64,000 bases of DNA from Mangrovimonas sp. ST2L15 (GTDB lineage Bacteria > Bacteroidota > Bacteroidia > Flavobacteriales > Flavobacteriaceae): assembly GCF_001280515.1 (NCBI RefSeq), contig NZ_LBIQ01000030.1:1054001-1118000 (forward strand), in the 5' to 3' direction. The position numbers and the translations under genes are program-made. Each line of letters starts with the position of its first letter. The stretch's first letter is position 1. The notes beneath the pieces were generated by a model. The model did not search any database, was not told the origin of the DNA, and saw only the letters and a list, made by a program, of their open reading frames with translations. Shown here in pieces: positions 52,694 to 61,582 of the stretch.

Positions 52694-53242
52694 ATGAGAA
52701 AAATATATGTTGTTTTAATAGCTGTCTTAGGGATGACCTTGAGCAGTGTTGCACAAGAAATTAATTGGTTGACACTTGAAGAGGCAGTAGCACTTCAGAA
52801 AAAGAACCCAAAAAAAATAATTATGGATGCCTATACCAATTGGTGTGGTCCCTGTAAAATGTTGGATAAAAATACCTTTCACAACAAAGATGTAGTAGCA
52901 TATGTGAATGAGCATTACTATGCAGTAAAGTTCAATGCTGAAGGTGATGAAACCATCAATTTCAAAGGGAAAACATTTTCCAATCCTAATTATGATCCGG
53001 CTAAGGCAAATCGAAGAAATTCTCAACACCAGTTGTCTCAGTATTTTTCGATTCGTTCTTATCCCACGTTAGTATTTATGGATGAAAATGCTGAATATCT
53101 TTCACCTATAATTGGTTATAAAACGCCACAACAATTGGAATTGTATTTGAAGTTATTTAAGGATAACGCTCATGAAAATATGAAAACTCAAGAAGATTTT
53201 AATGCTTATTTTCAAGCATTCAAACCAGAGTTTTCAAACTAA
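52694..53242 (+). CDS. Exported thioredoxin-fold protein
   Basis: 182 residues from ATG 52694, beginning a signal peptide (MRKIYVVLIAVLGMTLSSVAQ); an upstream TTG at 52667 adds nothing. The thioredoxin domain has active-site NWCGPCKMLDKNTF and cis-Pro RSYPTLVF, the pattern of DUF255/thioredoxin_7-like proteins in Bacteroidota. Probably a periplasmic thiol reductase. Its terminator lies inside the convergent comEC gene, 26 nt beyond its stop. Confidence 0.88.
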   Translation: MRKIYVVLIAVLGMTLSSVAQEINWLTLEEAVALQKKNPKKIIMDAYTNWCGPCKMLDKNTFHNKDVVAYVNEHYYAVKFNAEGDETINFKGKTFSNPNYDPAKANRRNSQHQLSQYFSIRSYPTLVFMDENAEYLSPIIGYKTPQQLELYLKLFKDNAHENMKTQEDFNAYFQAFKPEFSN

Positions 53243-53245
53243 GGA

Positions 53246-55279
53246 CTATTTCAAATTAATGATGAAGGCTCCCTTTTCATTTGTAGAATGAAAGGGGAGT
53301 TTTTCTATTTTACAGGTTTCCTTCCAACGCTCTATATAGCTTTTATAATTGCTGCCATCTGCAATGATTTGTTTTGGTTTAAGAGAGTCGATCATTCTTT
53401 TTAAATTAATTTTAGGTGATTGTCGTAATAGGATAATATCTGCCTTTTTAGCCTTTAAACCGTAAATCCCCAAGCTATCGACCACTATAATTCGTGTATT
53501 ATTAAGACTATAATATGGATGAATGCTATCGTATGCAATTTGATTAATAAATCTTTCTGTTTTAAAGTCTTTTAAAAAGTAGAGCTTTTCACTAGAATCT
53601 TTTGATTGAATGTGAAGTTTCCTACCATGTTTTATGCCTAGAATGGTCTGTCTGCTTTTATGAAATATGATTAATTGATTGCTCTGTTGGTTTTGGAATT
53701 TGACACATAGGAAACTTAGTTGTAAAAGGATAATTACAACCGTAATCCAAATAAGGTTTTTAAATCTGGGATTGTTTTTAAGCCTATATATGTAAACGAT
53801 TATGATGTAGGATAGCAGAACCATCGTTATATTGAAATAGATGTTTTTTAAAAGAAAAGGTTCCTGCTTTGAAACCCATCCAAAGAAGCGATTCATAGTT
53901 TCAATGGATGTGCCAAACAAATCAAAAATGGGATTCTGAGGTATGTTGAGTAATGCCATTAAAATGGAAACAATCCCCAAGCCTAGAATGAATCCTAGTA
54001 AAGGAATGACAACGAGGTTTGAAAGGAGAAATAATCCTGGAATTTGATGAAAATAATAGAGCGTTAATGGAAAAATGCCAAATTGAGCAGACAAGGATAC
54101 TGTGGCCGCTTGCCAGAATTTTTTAAGAATGATGTTTTTCGGGTTCCACATTCTGTCAAAAAAGGGTTGAAACAATACAATGCCCAATACGGCCAAATAG
54201 CTTAACTGAAAACCAACTTCAAATAGGAAGGAGGGTTTTAGAACGAGAAGAACAAAAGCAGAAATAGCCAAACTATTAATGGTGTTTGTAGGTCTGTTTA
54301 AATTTAAGCCAATGGCAATCGCTGTAAACATAGTTGCTGCTCTAGTAACTGAAGCTGAAAGGCCTGCAATGACTGCAAAACTCCAAATGAGAAAAATGAT
54401 CAAAACCATTTTATAGCGTTTACCATATCTAAAATGTTCCAAGGGTTTTAAAAGCCATTGAAGTATGAGCAAAATAATACCCACATGCAATCCAGAAATT
54501 GCCAAAAGGTGTATGGCCCCAGCATTAGTATAGTCATTGTAAAGTTCACTGTTTATATCATTTCTTTGACCAAGTAAAAGTGCTTGGATTACCGCCAATT
54601 CATCTTTTGAAAAATTATACTTAGACAGTTTTTTATAAATAGTATTTCTTACTTGATCAGCTAAACCTAGTAGGCTTCTCTGTTCTCCAATTTTTAGGAT
54701 TTGGGTGTTAGTAGCATATATTTGACTATAGATTTGCTTGTTGCTTAAATAGGCTGAATAATCAAATTGTCCCGGATTAAATGGGGTTTTAAGAGCTTCC
54801 AATTTGGTTTTGCCAAAAACTAAATCATCTATTTTGAGTTTTCTTGAGGTGGAATCTTTTTTAACTAGTAAAAGTGCGTCTCCCATGGATTTTTTGTAAT
54901 CTAATTCTAAAATGGAGACAACATAGCGATCGCTAAATGAATTGGACTTTAATGTTTCCTTGATTTTGAAGGTGAGTATAGTAGGGGATTGATTCTGAAA
55001 AGCTTCGGAATGTAAGTAATGATTCTGGTCATTCAAATCTTTATGAATGTTTTCAATCAAGCATCCAATCAAAATCATTGTTGCTAGACCTAGAAAACCG
55101 AACCAAATAAAGTTTTTTGTTGAATTTCTCTGATAGAAATAAGCAATTGTCAATGCTAGTATAAAAATGCTACATAGAAGAGCCGAAATGGATAAAGAAA
55201 TTTGCCATGTTCTGCTTAGCCAAATGCCCAAAACAAGACACGATGTAAGTTTAATGAGGATGAAATTCAAGGCTTTCAT
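53246..55279 (-). CDS. comEC: ComEC/Rec2-family DNA uptake protein, C-terminal domain degenerate
   Basis: 677 residues. N-terminal membrane segments and a DUF4131-type soluble region (about 60-190) are followed by the Competence membrane domain (about 225-500; LLAISGLHVGIILLILQW, GLSASVTRAATMF, EVGFQLSYLAVLGIV). The C-terminal ~160 residues correspond in place to the metallo-beta-lactamase domain of classical ComEC, but the HxHxDH metal motif is absent, so no nuclease activity is expected. Probable inner-membrane channel for DNA in natural transformation. The gene contains, on the opposite strand, the terminator of the thioredoxin gene. Confidence 0.9.
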   Translation of the reverse strand: MKALNFILIKLTSCLVLGIWLSRTWQISLSISALLCSIFILALTIAYFYQRNSTKNFIWFGFLGLATMILIGCLIENIHKDLNDQNHYLHSEAFQNQSPTILTFKIKETLKSNSFSDRYVVSILELDYKKSMGDALLLVKKDSTSRKLKIDDLVFGKTKLEALKTPFNPGQFDYSAYLSNKQIYSQIYATNTQILKIGEQRSLLGLADQVRNTIYKKLSKYNFSKDELAVIQALLLGQRNDINSELYNDYTNAGAIHLLAISGLHVGIILLILQWLLKPLEHFRYGKRYKMVLIIFLIWSFAVIAGLSASVTRAATMFTAIAIGLNLNRPTNTINSLAISAFVLLVLKPSFLFEVGFQLSYLAVLGIVLFQPFFDRMWNPKNIILKKFWQAATVSLSAQFGIFPLTLYYFHQIPGLFLLSNLVVIPLLGFILGLGIVSILMALLNIPQNPIFDLFGTSIETMNRFFGWVSKQEPFLLKNIYFNITMVLLSYIIIVYIYRLKNNPRFKNLIWITVVIILLQLSFLCVKFQNQQSNQLIIFHKSRQTILGIKHGRKLHIQSKDSSEKLYFLKDFKTERFINQIAYDSIHPYYSLNNTRIIVVDSLGIYGLKAKKADIILLRQSPKINLKRMIDSLKPKQIIADGSNYKSYIERWKETCKIEKLPFHSTNEKGAFIINLK
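53269..53304 (+). terminator. Terminator of the thioredoxin gene, within the comEC 3' end
   Basis: CTCCCTTTTCATT (53269-53281) pairs with AATGAAAGGGGAG (53287-53299), loop TGTAG, followed by TTTTT; 13 bp with one G-U pair. It acts on the plus strand and overlaps the antisense of the comEC C-terminal codons. Confidence 0.8.
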
Positions 55280-55300
55280 CCTATTAAGATAGTAAAAAAC

Positions 55301-55855
55301 TTACATAACTCGACGCGCCTGAACGAAGGCGAAATACCAGTAACGTTCTGAAAGTTGGGAAGTTATGACTCCTGCGCTTGTTGTGGAGTGAATAAATTGC
55401 ACAAAACCTGGTCTGGCATCTACAACCAATCCCACGTGGTTCACCTTGCGGCTATTTTTTGATGTGGCAAAAAACAGGAGGTCACCTTCTTTTACTTCTT
55501 TCAAATCAATCCAATCTCCGTATGAAGACATTTCACCTGTAGATCGCGGAAGAGCAATATTTTCACTCTTAAAAGCCGTGGTAACCAATCCAGAGCAATC
55601 CATGCCCTTTTTTGTCGTTCCGCCATATTTGTATCTTGTTCCTCTGTAGGATTCTGCTTCTTTAATAATTTTTTTAATGGTGGAATAGTCTGCAGTGGAG
55701 GTACTCTCTGCATTAGTAGACCAATTATCACTTTTGGCAGAAGAGGTTGACGAGCTGGTTTGCTTATCTCTTTTAGTAACTACTTTTGCTTTCTTGGAAG
55801 AACCACAAGAAGCAAGTAACATAAAGGCAAAAAGGAAGGTTAAGATTCGTTGCAT
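55301..55855 (-). CDS. NlpC/P60 family cell-wall hydrolase, lipoprotein
   Basis: 184 residues with lipobox LLASC (Cys17), a Ser/Thr-rich linker to about 60, and an NlpC/P60 (C40) domain at about 62-182. Catalytic Cys87 lies in KKGMDCSGLV and His140 in KVNHVGLVVD. It cleaves gamma-D-Glu-diamino acid bonds in peptidoglycan stem peptides. It is 21 nt downstream of the comEC start region, but in the same direction, upstream of comEC, and probably co-transcribed with it. Confidence 0.93.
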   Translation of the reverse strand: MQRILTFLFAFMLLASCGSSKKAKVVTKRDKQTSSSTSSAKSDNWSTNAESTSTADYSTIKKIIKEAESYRGTRYKYGGTTKKGMDCSGLVTTAFKSENIALPRSTGEMSSYGDWIDLKEVKEGDLLFFATSKNSRKVNHVGLVVDARPGFVQFIHSTTSAGVITSQLSERYWYFAFVQARRVM

Positions 55856-55918
55856 TCTGCCAAAATAAAAAATATCCTATAGAAATTCTTGGTTTGGATT
55901 CAAAAAAGATGTGTAACG

Positions 55919-57034
55919 CTATTGTATGTTATGATAAATGAGTTGTGCTGTCTTCTCACTAGCGCCTTTGCCTCCTAATTTTTTCTCCAAATCATAATAG
56001 TTAATGAAGAATTTGGTTCGCTCGTAATCATCCAAAATGATATCCAATTCCTTTTTTAATCGGGTCTTATTAAAATCGGACTGTATCAATTCAGTAACAA
56101 CTTCTTTGTCCATAATGAGGTTTACCAAAGAAATGTATTTGATGTTTTTTACCAAACGTTTTCCTATCTGATATGAAACCCAACTACCCTTATAGCATAC
56201 TACTTCAGGCACCTTAAAAAGGGCTGTTTCCAAAGTTGCAGTTCCCGAGGTTACCAAGGCAGCTGTGGAAACGCTTAAAAGGTCGTAAGTTTTATTTGAA
56301 ATAAAATGCACATTGCTATTCTTGATAAAGGGCTCATAAAAGCTATACTCTTGACTTGGTGCGCCGGCTATAACAAATTCATAATCGGGATAATCTTCAA
56401 CCAAGGACAACATTACAGAAAGCATTTTGGTAATTTCTTGTTTTCTGCTCCCTGGTAATAAGGCTATAATGGGTTTGTCGCCCAACTGATGCGTTTCCCT
56501 AAATTCAAACTCGTCTACTTGGGTTCGGCTTGAAATGGCATCAATAAGTGGATGGCCAACAAATTCTACAGGGTAGCCGTGTTTCTTTTCGTAAAAGTCT
56601 TTCTCAAATGGCAGAATCACATACATGTGGTCAATATCCCGTTTGATATCTTTAATGCGACCTTCTTTCCAAGCCCAAATTTGTGGGGAAATATAATAAT
56701 GAGTTTTTATATTTTTTTCCTTAGCCCATTTAGCAATTCTAAGATTGAAGCCTGGGTAGTCAATGAAGACAAGTACATCGGGATTGAATTTGGAAATATC
56801 TTCCTTACAAAATGCTAGATTTTTGGTAATGGTTCTAAGGTTCATAACAACTTCGGCAAAACCCATAAAAGCCAAATCCCTATAGTGTTTTACCAATTCG
56901 CCTCCAACCGAAGCCATTAAGTCGCCACCCCAAAATCTGAAATCTGCCTGAGGGTCTTCCTTAAGCAATGCTTTCATGAGGTTGGAGCCATGTAAGTCTC
57001 CTGAGGCTTCTCCAGCTATGATGTAATATTTCAT
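55919..57034 (-). CDS. lpxB: Lipid-A-disaccharide synthase
   Basis: 371 residues, the usual length. It joins UDP-2,3-diacylglucosamine and lipid X in lipid A synthesis at the inner membrane. GT-B motifs: IAGEASGDLHGSNLMKAL at the N-terminus, FIDYPGFNLR, YYISPQIWAWKEGRI, LPGSRKQEI and TSGTATLETAL. Follows surE and a small membrane-protein gene on the minus strand (11-nt gap), a grouping typical of Flavobacteriaceae. Confidence 0.96.
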   Translation of the reverse strand: MKYYIIAGEASGDLHGSNLMKALLKEDPQADFRFWGGDLMASVGGELVKHYRDLAFMGFAEVVMNLRTITKNLAFCKEDISKFNPDVLVFIDYPGFNLRIAKWAKEKNIKTHYYISPQIWAWKEGRIKDIKRDIDHMYVILPFEKDFYEKKHGYPVEFVGHPLIDAISSRTQVDEFEFRETHQLGDKPIIALLPGSRKQEITKMLSVMLSLVEDYPDYEFVIAGAPSQEYSFYEPFIKNSNVHFISNKTYDLLSVSTAALVTSGTATLETALFKVPEVVCYKGSWVSYQIGKRLVKNIKYISLVNLIMDKEVVTELIQSDFNKTRLKKELDIILDDYERTKFFINYYDLEKKLGGKGASEKTAQLIYHNIQ

Positions 57035-57045
57035 CGGATTGAAAA

Positions 57046-57327
57046 TTATATAAATTTAAAAACTATCATGATAAGAGCTATCAAAATAGTGGCAAAAATC
57101 ACTCCCTTAGCACGATTATCTTTTCTTTTTCGTATGAAATAAAAAAACGGACCGATATTAATGATGCTTGCAAAACTGATAAGTTTTCCTAAATAACCTT
57201 CCTTGATGGCTGCTTCAATAACTTCTGTGACGCTTACTTGGGAACTGAACACTAATAGAATTAAAATAAAGCCTAAAAGGGTGAATGCAAACCCATTGAG
57301 CATTCCTAAAATAACTTGTTTATTCAT
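57046..57327 (-). CDS. Small membrane protein between surE and lpxB
   Basis: 93 residues with three hydrophobic segments (about 8-26, 48-64 and 75-91) and a basic cytoplasmic loop FIRKRKDNRAKG. It starts 8 nt before the surE stop, so it is translationally coupled. Regularly hypothetical in relatives; possibly a lipid-associated accessory to lpxB, by position only. Confidence 0.75.
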   Translation of the reverse strand: MNKQVILGMLNGFAFTLLGFILILLVFSSQVSVTEVIEAAIKEGYLGKLISFASIINIGPFFYFIRKRKDNRAKGVIFATILIALIMIVFKFI

Positions 57328-58102
57328 GATTAAAGTCCCAAGTATTTAAATTTTGTATAGCATGGTGAGCCGTTAAATCAAATTGTATGGGGACCACAGA
57401 GACATAATTGTTTTCTAGAGCCCACTCGTCGGTATCTTCACCTTGATCAAGATTTACAAATTTACCAGTCAGCCAATAGTAATCTTTGCCTTGTGGTGTT
57501 TTTCGTTTGTCAAATTCTTCTTCCCAATTGGCTCTGGCTTGCCTGCATATTTTAATGCCTTTAATTTCATTTTTTGTTGCCTTAGGAATGTTCACATTCA
57601 AAACTACATCAGTAGGAATGCCGTGTTTTAAGGCTGATTGGGTTATTGTTTTAGCTATTTCTTTTGCGGCAGAAAAATCGGCATTGTAATCATAATCTAA
57701 TAATGAGAAACCTATGGCAGGTATGCCTTCAACTCCTGCCTCAACTGCGGCACTCATGGTTCCAGAGTATATAACATTAATGGATGAGTTCGAACCATGG
57801 TTAATACCCGAGACACAGATGTCTGGTTTTCTTTTTAAAATCTCCTTTATAGCCATTTTCACACAATCGGCTGGAGTACCAGAACAGCTATATTCTTCTT
57901 GGTTTCCTTGGTCTATGACCACTTTCTCTAAGTAAAGCGTGGAGTTTAATGTAACCGCATGTCCCATGCCGCTTTGAGGGCTATCTGGAGCCACTACTAC
58001 AACATCGCCTATTTGATTCATAACTTCAATTAAAGATCTAATACCTGGGGCTGAAATCCCATCATCATTGGTTACCAAAATCAAGGGCTTTTTAGTTGTC
58101 AT
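57320..58102 (-). CDS. surE: 5'/3'-nucleotidase SurE
   Basis: 260 residues from ATG 58102 (TTKKPLILVTNDDGISAPG); an in-frame TTG six bases upstream is less likely. SurE dephosphorylates nucleoside monophosphates and is linked to stationary-phase survival. Motifs are LVTNDDGISAPGI with the metal-binding Asp pair, PQSGMGHAVT, GTPADCVKMAI and SGINHGSNSS. First gene of the surE - small membrane protein - lpxB run. Confidence 0.96.
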   Translation of the reverse strand: MTTKKPLILVTNDDGISAPGIRSLIEVMNQIGDVVVVAPDSPQSGMGHAVTLNSTLYLEKVVIDQGNQEEYSCSGTPADCVKMAIKEILKRKPDICVSGINHGSNSSINVIYSGTMSAAVEAGVEGIPAIGFSLLDYDYNADFSAAKEIAKTITQSALKHGIPTDVVLNVNIPKATKNEIKGIKICRQARANWEEEFDKRKTPQGKDYYWLTGKFVNLDQGEDTDEWALENNYVSVVPIQFDLTAHHAIQNLNTWDFNHE

Positions 58103-58248
58103 AAGCAAATTTTATTGAGTTTCGCTAAAATACATAAATTCCAACGGAAAGCCCACGCTATTCTGTTTAACAAAAAATTATCAGCGGCAGATTTTATTGG
58201 CATAGTTTTTTCTTTATTTTAGTAGAATTAAGATTTAAACCCTAAGAG

Positions 58249-58309
58249 AATTAGCCGATTTCTTACAGGTGCTATGATATTTCCAAAAAACACCTATATT
58301 GGGCTAATT
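58249..58309 (+). promoter_or_regulatory. Two-tier hairpin in the leader of the Prc-type protease gene
   Basis: Outer stem AATTAGCC (58249-58256) with GGCTAATT (58302-58309); inner stem AGGTG (58267-58271) with CACCT (58291-58295), extended by TA/TA past one mismatch. The 3' strand ends 10 nt before the ATG, where a ribosome would bind. May regulate translation; untested. Confidence 0.4.
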
Positions 58310-58319
58310 TTATATTAAT

Positions 58320-60458
58320 ATGATAAGATTTATGAAAAGGAATTATAAAGTGTTGATGTTGGTGTTGTTGTTGGCATTTGCATCTTGTAGTTTTACCACC
58401 AAAACTTTTGATGATCCAGATAAAGACAAACTTTTAGTTCAAGTTATTACCTATGTCCTTCAAAGGGGGCATTTCTCTCCAAGGGATTTTAATGATGACT
58501 TTTCAGAGGAGGTGTATAACAACTATTTAGATCAAATAGATCCGTTAAAGAGGTACTTCTACAAGTCGGATATCGATGAGTTTGAAAAGTATAAATATGA
58601 ACTGGATGACCAGTTGAAAGCTTATGATATTTCATTTTTCAGCTTAACTCATGAAAGATTGATTAAAAGAATCGAGGAAGCTAAGGCTATTTATAAGGAT
58701 GTTTTAGATAAGCCTTTCGATTATACAGTGAATGAGACTTATAGCTCAGACTATGAGAATGAGGCCTATGTGTCGTCTAAAAAAGAAATGCGTGACCGTT
58801 GGAGAAAGCAGTTGAAATTTACCAATCTTGCCAATTATGATGATTTAATTGTTTTACAGGAAAATGATTCTACTTCAACAGCTAAGAAGTCTATGTCTGA
58901 GTTGGAATCAAAGTCTAGAGAAGAGACTTTGAAGTCGATCAATATGTATTACACAGATTATGTGGACGATTTAGCGAGAAAGGATTGGTTTGCCATGTAT
59001 GTGAACGCCATTGTCAGTGAATTTGATCCCCATACTTTTTATTTTGCTCCAGAGGACAAAGAGCGATTTGACCAACAAATGTCTGGGAAATTAGAAGGTA
59101 TCGGAGCTAGACTTCAGAAAAGAATGGATAACACCAAAATCGTAGAGTTGATTTCAGGTGGGCCAGCATGGAAAGGTAAAGAATTGGAAGTGGGAGATAT
59201 CATAATGAAGGTTCGTCAGGAAGATGAAGTCCAAGCAGTAAATATTGTTGGGATGCGCTTAGATGATGCGATTAAGTTAATTAAGGGACCTAAAGGAACC
59301 AAAGTGACATTGACCATCAAGAAAGTGGACGGAACAATCAAGGATATAAACATAACCAGAGACATTGTGGAGTTGGAAGAAACTTATGCCAAGTCTGCAA
59401 TGGTAGGAAAAGACGATAAGAAATTCGGAGTTATTAATTTGCCAAAATTCTATGTTGACTTCGAAGATTACAAAAACAGAAATGCCGCTTCAGACTTAAA
59501 GAAGGAAATTGAAAGATTAAAGGCAGAAGGTATGGAAGGTCTCGTCTTGGATTTGAGAAATAATGGAGGAGGGTCGCTTCAAACCGTAGTGGATATTGCT
59601 GGTTTGTTTATCAAAGACGGTCCTGTAGTTCAAGTTAGATCTAACGAGGAAAAAGAAGTGTTGAAAGATGATGATCGCAGCATTGTTTGGGATGGTCCGT
59701 TAGTGATTTTGGTAAATGAATTATCGGCATCAGCTTCAGAGATTTTAGCAGCAGCAATGCAAGATTATAAAAGAGCAATCATAATAGGTAGCAAGCAGAC
59801 CTTTGGAAAGGGGACCGTGCAAAATCTTTATGATCTAAACCGAATGGTGAGAAACAATCAAGAAGGTGATTTGGGAGCTCTTAAGATAACCACTCAAAAG
59901 TTCTACAGAATTAATGGTGGCTCTACACAATTGGAAGGTGTTAAGAGTGATGTAGTTGTTCCTGATAGATATAGTTTTATAAATATTGGTGAGAAAGATC
60001 AGCAAAATCCGCTTCCTTGGGATAAGATTGATGCCGTTGATTATGATTTATGGGATAGCTATTTTGATTATGATACTACTATAAGCAATAGTAAGAAGAG
60101 AATGGCAGATAATGAGCAGTTGAAATTAATTGAGGAGAATGCTAAATGGGTGAAAGCTAGAATGGATGAAACCCAACACTCTTTAAATTATGAGGCTTAT
60201 AAAGCAATGTTGGAGAAGAATGAGGAGGAAGCCAAAAAGTTTGATAAGATTTCCAAATATGAAACCAATCTTGTTTTTGAATCTTTACCTTATGAACAAA
60301 AGTTATTTGCTAATGATACGGTTCTCAAAGACAGAAGAGATAGTTGGCATAAATCTTTAAGTCAAGATGTTTACATTGAGGAAGCCTTAAATGTTTTGGA
60401 AGATCTAAAAATGACTTATTCTATCAAAAAAGTGGCAGCTTCTTCAGTAAAGGAATAA
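58320..60458 (+). CDS. prc: Carboxy-terminal processing protease (Prc/Tsp type), lipoprotein
   Basis: 712 residues with a lipoprotein-type signal (LLLAFASC). Layout is that of Prc: N-terminal helical domain (about 30-230), PDZ domain (about 240-335; LEGIGARLQKRMDN, ELEVGDIIMKV), S41 protease core (about 345-560; LVLDLRNNGGGSLQTVVDIAG, ELSASASEILAAAMQDY with the catalytic Ser around 471-473, and TFGKGTVQ with Lys497), and a C-terminal helical domain. A periplasmic protease that removes C-terminal peptides or degrades misassembled envelope proteins. 7-nt gap to the permease gene suggests co-transcription. Confidence 0.95.
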   Translation: MIRFMKRNYKVLMLVLLLAFASCSFTTKTFDDPDKDKLLVQVITYVLQRGHFSPRDFNDDFSEEVYNNYLDQIDPLKRYFYKSDIDEFEKYKYELDDQLKAYDISFFSLTHERLIKRIEEAKAIYKDVLDKPFDYTVNETYSSDYENEAYVSSKKEMRDRWRKQLKFTNLANYDDLIVLQENDSTSTAKKSMSELESKSREETLKSINMYYTDYVDDLARKDWFAMYVNAIVSEFDPHTFYFAPEDKERFDQQMSGKLEGIGARLQKRMDNTKIVELISGGPAWKGKELEVGDIIMKVRQEDEVQAVNIVGMRLDDAIKLIKGPKGTKVTLTIKKVDGTIKDINITRDIVELEETYAKSAMVGKDDKKFGVINLPKFYVDFEDYKNRNAASDLKKEIERLKAEGMEGLVLDLRNNGGGSLQTVVDIAGLFIKDGPVVQVRSNEEKEVLKDDDRSIVWDGPLVILVNELSASASEILAAAMQDYKRAIIIGSKQTFGKGTVQNLYDLNRMVRNNQEGDLGALKITTQKFYRINGGSTQLEGVKSDVVVPDRYSFINIGEKDQQNPLPWDKIDAVDYDLWDSYFDYDTTISNSKKRMADNEQLKLIEENAKWVKARMDETQHSLNYEAYKAMLEKNEEEAKKFDKISKYETNLVFESLPYEQKLFANDTVLKDRRDSWHKSLSQDVYIEEALNVLEDLKMTYSIKKVAASSVKE

Positions 60459-60465
60459 ATAAAGA

Positions 60466-61554
60466 ATGGGTGAAGCTAATAACAACTCATTGTGGCAATT
60501 AGCGCTCCAAAAATTCAAACAGAATTTTTGGGGCGTTTTTAGTTTTATTTTTATTGTTTTGGTAGGATTGGTTGCTGTTTTCGCTTATCCATTGGCGCCT
60601 GATAATTCTCAAAATGCCAATCAGATGCATTTGGCAATCCATTCTAAAAAACCAGGATTTCAGGTTCAAATGATTTCCATTCCTTCTGAGTTGAATTCGA
60701 ATCAAGGTTTTTTTAGTAAACTTTTTTTTGGTGATAGGAACACGGGAACCGAAGTTCCAATTTCCAGTTTTACAGTTAAAAAGGACACTCTTTTTTATTC
60801 AGAGTATGCTGCAGATGGGCTAGAAGGGCAGGAGAAATACTTGGCTCTTAATGGTATTTCAGAAAAGGAATTATTGGAAGAAAAGACTTTCTATTTTGGA
60901 ACGGATAAATACGGTCGCGATTTGTTGAGCCGAGTGTTGGTAGGAGCTAGAATTTCATTTTTTATAGGTTTTGTGGCTGTTTTTATCTCCTTAATTATTG
61001 GGATTTTCATGGGGAGTTTAGCCGGTTATTTTGGAGGGAAAATTGATGCTGTTATCATGTGGGTCATCAATGTGACTTGGTCTATCCCTACATTACTTCT
61101 TGTAATTGCAATAACATTGGCATTGGGCAAAGGGTTTTGGCAAGTTTTTATTGCTGTTGGTTTGACTATGTGGGTGGAAGTGGCTAGAGTGGTAAGAGGT
61201 CAAATTATGAGTGTGAAGGAAATGCAGTATGTAACGGCAGCTCGGGCTTTGGGTTACAATGATTTTAGGATTATTACAAAACATATCCTGCCTAATATTA
61301 TGGCTCCCGTTATTGTTATTTCGGCAGCTAATTTTGCATCAGCTATTTTGATTGAGAGTGGTTTGAGTTTTCTAGGAATTGGAGCTCAACCGCCCATGGC
61401 TAGTTGGGGCGCCATGATTAAAGATCACTATAACTACATCATTTTAGGAAAACCCTATTTAGCAATTATTCCTGGATTGTGCATTATGAGTTTGGTAATG
61501 GCCTTTATGCTCATGGGGAATGCCTTAAGAGATGCTTTGGATGTTAAGGCTTAA
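60466..61554 (+). CDS. ABC transporter permease, DppC/OppC type, without partners
   Basis: 362 residues. TM1 at about 20-40 is followed by a ~110-residue extracytoplasmic insertion, then the conserved core FGTDKYGRDLLSRVLVGARIS, five further membrane segments and the EAA-loop EMQYVTAARALGYNDFRI with GLSFLGIGAQPP. Such a permease normally works with a DppB partner, a substrate-binding protein and one or two ATPases; none is adjacent. It shares a transcript with prc. Substrate is unknown; peptide supply or recycling is inferred. Confidence 0.88.
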   Translation: MGEANNNSLWQLALQKFKQNFWGVFSFIFIVLVGLVAVFAYPLAPDNSQNANQMHLAIHSKKPGFQVQMISIPSELNSNQGFFSKLFFGDRNTGTEVPISSFTVKKDTLFYSEYAADGLEGQEKYLALNGISEKELLEEKTFYFGTDKYGRDLLSRVLVGARISFFIGFVAVFISLIIGIFMGSLAGYFGGKIDAVIMWVINVTWSIPTLLLVIAITLALGKGFWQVFIAVGLTMWVEVARVVRGQIMSVKEMQYVTAARALGYNDFRIITKHILPNIMAPVIVISAANFASAILIESGLSFLGIGAQPPMASWGAMIKDHYNYIILGKPYLAIIPGLCIMSLVMAFMLMGNALRDALDVKA

Positions 61555-61582
61555 TGTTCTCTAAGGATTTAGCTTTCCTTTT

